Below are positions 6,947 through 9,147 of a stretch of DNA of 9,147 bases, in pieces. The notes under the pieces are model-generated. The model was not told where the DNA came from. It saw nothing but the letters and a program-made list of their open reading frames with translations, and searched no databases. The stretch comes from Planctomicrobium sp. (GTDB lineage: Bacteria; Planctomycetota; Planctomycetia; Planctomycetales; Planctomycetaceae). Each line of letters opens with the position of its first letter. Within the stretch, counting starts at the first letter, position 1. The position numbers and the translations under genes were made by a program. Location: positions 1 through 9,147 of the forward strand of contig JABJMI010000699.1 of the NCBI GenBank assembly GCA_018659505.1, in the 5' to 3' direction.

Positions 6947-8377
6947 ATGTTGCGGTTCAGATTCGAATGTCTGCTGACTTCAGTTGTCTGTCTTTGCGTT
7001 TTTTCCGTGACTGCGGCTGGAGAAGAACCCAAGCCGAACGCGAAATCACCAAACATCGTTTTGATCATGGCGGATGATCTCGGTTGGAAAGACCTTCATT
7101 GCTATGGCAACGATAGACTTGATACTCCCAATATTGATCGGTTGGCTGAGCAGGGTTTGCTGTTCACTGATGCGTATTCTGCCGCACCGGTTTGCACACC
7201 AACACGTGCGGCGTTGATGACGGGAGAATCACCTGCTCGTCTAAACATTACCAATCACGCGGGAGGACACCCTCCGAGTTTTCAGAAACCTGGCACGAAC
7301 TTGATAACGCCCATCTGGCTGCGACACCTGCCGCTCGAACGTGTGACTCTGGCTGAGCAACTCAAGCAGGCAGGGTATGCGACGGGATTTGTCGGGAAGT
7401 GGCATCTCTCTCATCGTACACGATCAGAGTCTGGCTCGGAAAGTAAACTGCCAACCGAATCAGAGTTACGTCCGGAACATCAGGGCTTCGATATCAACAT
7501 CGGTGGGTGTCGTTTTGGAGGTCCGCCAAGCTATTTCAGTCCGTACAAAATCCCTAATCTGGAAGGGAAATCAGATGGCGAGTACCTGCCTGACAGGTGC
7601 GCCGATGAATGCATCGACTTCATCAAATCTGCCAAAGCCGAAGGTGATCGCCCGTTCTTCCTTTGTTGGTGGAACTATTCAGTTCACTATCCGTTTCAGG
7701 CTCCCTGCGATTTGATTGCCAAGTATGAACAAAGAAAAGGTCCAGGCATCGAAAATCCGACATACGCAGCGATGATCGAGGGAATGGACGCATCGATCGG
7801 AAAGCTTCTGAAGGCAATAGACGATCAGGGCTTGGACAAGGATACTCTGGTGATCTTTACTTCGGATAATGGACCATTCGCGGCGAACGTGAAACCGTTG
7901 CGGGCAGAGAAGGGTTACCTGTACGAAGGCGGAATCCGAGTCCCCATGATCGTTCGCTGGCCCGGTCACGTAAAACCTTCGACTCGAACGTCAGCACCCG
8001 TGATCACGATGGACATTCACGCAACGATTCTTGAATCCGCCAATCTGAAGTCAGACCCGAGCAACACTCCTGATGGAATCTCGCTGTTGCCGATGCTAAG
8101 GAACGAATCAGAATTGAAGCGTGAGTCGATCTACTTTCACTATCCCAATTACGCTTTCCACAAAGGGAATCGAATGGCAAGCGCGATTCGCTCTGGGGAT
8201 TATAAATTGCTCAAGTTTTATGACAGCGACTCAGTCGAACTCTACGATTTAAGTCAGGACATCAGCGAGTCACAAAACATCGCAGACGAAATGCCAGACA
8301 AAGCCAGGCAGCTTCGATCGAAGCTGGAGGCATGGCTAACAGACACCAATGCCAGTAGCCCGCAGCGTGCCAACTGA
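6947..8377 (+). CDS. Secreted formylglycine-dependent sulfatase, second of the tandem pair
   Basis: The product is 476 residues from the ATG at 6947, chosen over a TTG at 6932 because of the GAGGAA site. The N-terminus is a signal peptide (MLRFRFECLL, hydrophobic core, cleavage near VTAAG). Sulfatase hallmarks, numbered from this ATG: NIVLIMADDLG with Asp43 and Asp44; VCTPTRAALMTG with Cys83 as the predicted formylglycine and Arg87; GFVGKWHL with Lys151 and His153; FTSDNGP with Asp307 and Asn308; and EKGYLYEGGIRVPMIVRWPG. The C-terminal SAIRSGDYKLLKFYDS and ELYDL segments resemble those of the minus-strand sulfatase more than those of the adjacent plus-strand one, so these two are probably closer relatives. 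The gene begins 54 bases after its neighbour and is likely cotranscribed with it. It needs a formylglycine-generating enzyme from elsewhere. The sulfated substrate is not evident; a carbohydrate is likely. Confidence 0.95.
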   Translation: MLRFRFECLLTSVVCLCVFSVTAAGEEPKPNAKSPNIVLIMADDLGWKDLHCYGNDRLDTPNIDRLAEQGLLFTDAYSAAPVCTPTRAALMTGESPARLNITNHAGGHPPSFQKPGTNLITPIWLRHLPLERVTLAEQLKQAGYATGFVGKWHLSHRTRSESGSESKLPTESELRPEHQGFDINIGGCRFGGPPSYFSPYKIPNLEGKSDGEYLPDRCADECIDFIKSAKAEGDRPFFLCWWNYSVHYPFQAPCDLIAKYEQRKGPGIENPTYAAMIEGMDASIGKLLKAIDDQGLDKDTLVIFTSDNGPFAANVKPLRAEKGYLYEGGIRVPMIVRWPGHVKPSTRTSAPVITMDIHATILESANLKSDPSNTPDGISLLPMLRNESELKRESIYFHYPNYAFHKGNRMASAIRSGDYKLLKFYDSDSVELYDLSQDISESQNIADEMPDKARQLRSKLEAWLTDTNASSPQRAN

Positions 8378-8563
8378 TCGTTTTTGCCACCAAATGGACC
8401 AGTCTCGGTGCAAAACGAGGAGGTAGGAATTCCGTCCTTGTTGGACAGATTCAGCATGTCGGAACGTCCCCAGCGACCCATTCCTGCTGAAGATTGAACG
8501 TAATCGAAGTGACGAAGCTGAAGACCACGTTATCCTTCAACTTTTCTGCGAGGTCAGTGGTCA
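8378..8563 (-). pseudogene. Probable decayed 3' end of a sialate O-acetylesterase-like gene
   Basis: Read on the minus strand, the gap between the two convergent sulfatases encodes, in the frame starting at 8481, GRWGRSDMLNL then SNKDGIPTSSF, then CTETGP (8475-8393). From memory, this resembles the C-terminus of sialate O-acetylesterases, whose pattern is roughly VRFxWxxxxxxNLxNKxGLPxxxFRTD. Upstream, a different frame starting at 8564 reads AEKLKDNVVFS, which fits the strand before that motif (roughly AxIxGDTVVVSS). The two pieces would then be separated by a frameshift. The frame with the NLSNKDG motif also meets a stop (TAA) just before codon RGLQLRHF. No catalytic region is present, so this cannot be a working esterase. 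It could be a chance resemblance, since only about 50 codons are involved and the call is by eye. Confidence 0.42.
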
Positions 8564-9147
8564 TTACCTGCCGAGACCGCCGGGGTATAGCACTTTTTGT
8601 CCAGAATCTTTCACAATCGGCATTTGTGCTTTCACGGATGCCAAGTACTCACTGAGTTCGGCAGCAAGGCGATCTCTCACCGCAGTATGCTTGTCTGCCA
8701 GGTTGTTTTGTTCCGCCAAGTCCTCAGCCAGGTTGAACAACTCGTACTTCCCCGATTCGTGGTAGTAGATCAGTTTCCAGTCGCCGAGCCGGATCGCGCT
8801 GGAGGGGCCGATGCCAGGTCCTCGTGGTCCCCAGTTGTTGGGAAAGTGCCAGATCAGTGGACGCACCTCGCGAGACTCGTCTTGTTCGCCTCGCAGTAGA
8901 TTCACAAAGCTCCGTCCGTCAACGACGCCACCAACCTGCTCAGCGTGCTGGATACCTGCCATTTCCAGAACCGTGGGGAAGAAGTCCTCAATCATCACGG
9001 GCTTCTCGCAAACGGAACCGGCTGAGGTGACGCCAGGCCAGGCAACGATCATCGGCACGCGGACGCCACCTTCGTGGGCCGAGCCTTTGCCACTGGAAAG
9101 TGGTTTGTTGTGCGTGTGAGGCTTTCCGCCGCGACCGTGCGCACTCA
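8564..9147 (-). CDS. C-terminal part of a third sulfatase (5' end outside window)
   Basis: On the minus strand the frame is open from the right edge (first full codon at 9145) to the TAA at 8566-8564, giving 193 residues. The first visible residues read SAHGRGGKPHTHNKPLSSGKG, followed by AHEGGVRVPMIVAWPG. This is the conserved second half of S1 sulfatases, including the active-site Lys region before EGG. DFFPTVLEMAG, VDGRSFVNLLRG, SAIRLGDWKLIYYH and YELFNLAEDLAEQNNLA follow in normal order. LASVKAQMP near the end shows that the C-terminus is natural and not truncated. The metal-binding Asp pair and the formylglycine Cys should lie beyond the window. The Met codon at 9058 is internal, not a start. 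The gene converges on the plus-strand sulfatase and belongs to a separate transcription unit. Confidence 0.92.
   Translation of the reverse strand, partial: SAHGRGGKPHTHNKPLSSGKGSAHEGGVRVPMIVAWPGVTSAGSVCEKPVMIEDFFPTVLEMAGIQHAEQVGGVVDGRSFVNLLRGEQDESREVRPLIWHFPNNWGPRGPGIGPSSAIRLGDWKLIYYHESGKYELFNLAEDLAEQNNLADKHTAVRDRLAAELSEYLASVKAQMPIVKDSGQKVLYPGGLGR

Noticed and set aside
8254..8481. 75-codon minus-strand ORF as an intact small gene
   Set aside because: Its second half is antisense to the end of the second sulfatase; only the first ~35 codons look meaningful, and they fit an esterase relic.
8451..8564. 37-codon minus-strand ORF whose ATG overlaps the third sulfatase's stop (TAATG), suggesting translational coupling
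   Set aside because: It is short with no clear fold, and its content is better explained as the front piece of the decayed esterase, with the useful motif in another frame.

Overview
The window looks like a piece of a planctomycete chromosome, most likely Pirellulaceae or a close relative. The evidence is a dense run of secreted sulfatases, a propeller/ThuA protein of a type common in that phylum, moderate GC and mostly weak Shine-Dalgarno signals. The taxonomic call is inference from gene content; there is no rRNA or other marker gene here.

Layout. Five genes run on the plus strand with gaps of 73, 27, 54 and 54 bases, so they may form one operon: (1) the 3' end of a large protein, probably a cytochrome c-type periplasmic protein, cut by the left edge; (2) a fusion of a glucose/sorbosone-dehydrogenase-like beta-propeller to a ThuA-like domain; (3) a secreted S9-family serine peptidase with a DPP IV-type propeller; (4) and (5) two formylglycine-type sulfatases of different lineages. 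A third sulfatase comes in from the right on the minus strand and is cut by the right edge. The 186 bases between the convergent sulfatases appear to hold a decayed 3' end of a sialate O-acetylesterase-like gene on the minus strand.

How the genes may work together. All products appear to be exported, although gene 1 lacks its N-terminus here and gene 2 has a weak signal. Sulfatases plus a carbohydrate O-acetylesterase relic suggest use of sulfated, acetylated polysaccharides or glycoproteins such as algal or mucin-like material. The cytochrome-like and propeller/ThuA proteins would fit oxidation or binding of released sugars, and the peptidase would fit the protein part of a glycoconjugate. 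This shared role is inferred from gene content and order.

Most notable points: the peptidase has Glu exactly where the family's catalytic Asp belongs; the esterase relic fills the convergent gap; and the propeller and ThuA modules are joined in one chain. I saw no RNA genes, insertion sequences, CRISPR arrays or convincing terminators. There is no gene-free stretch longer than 300 bases.
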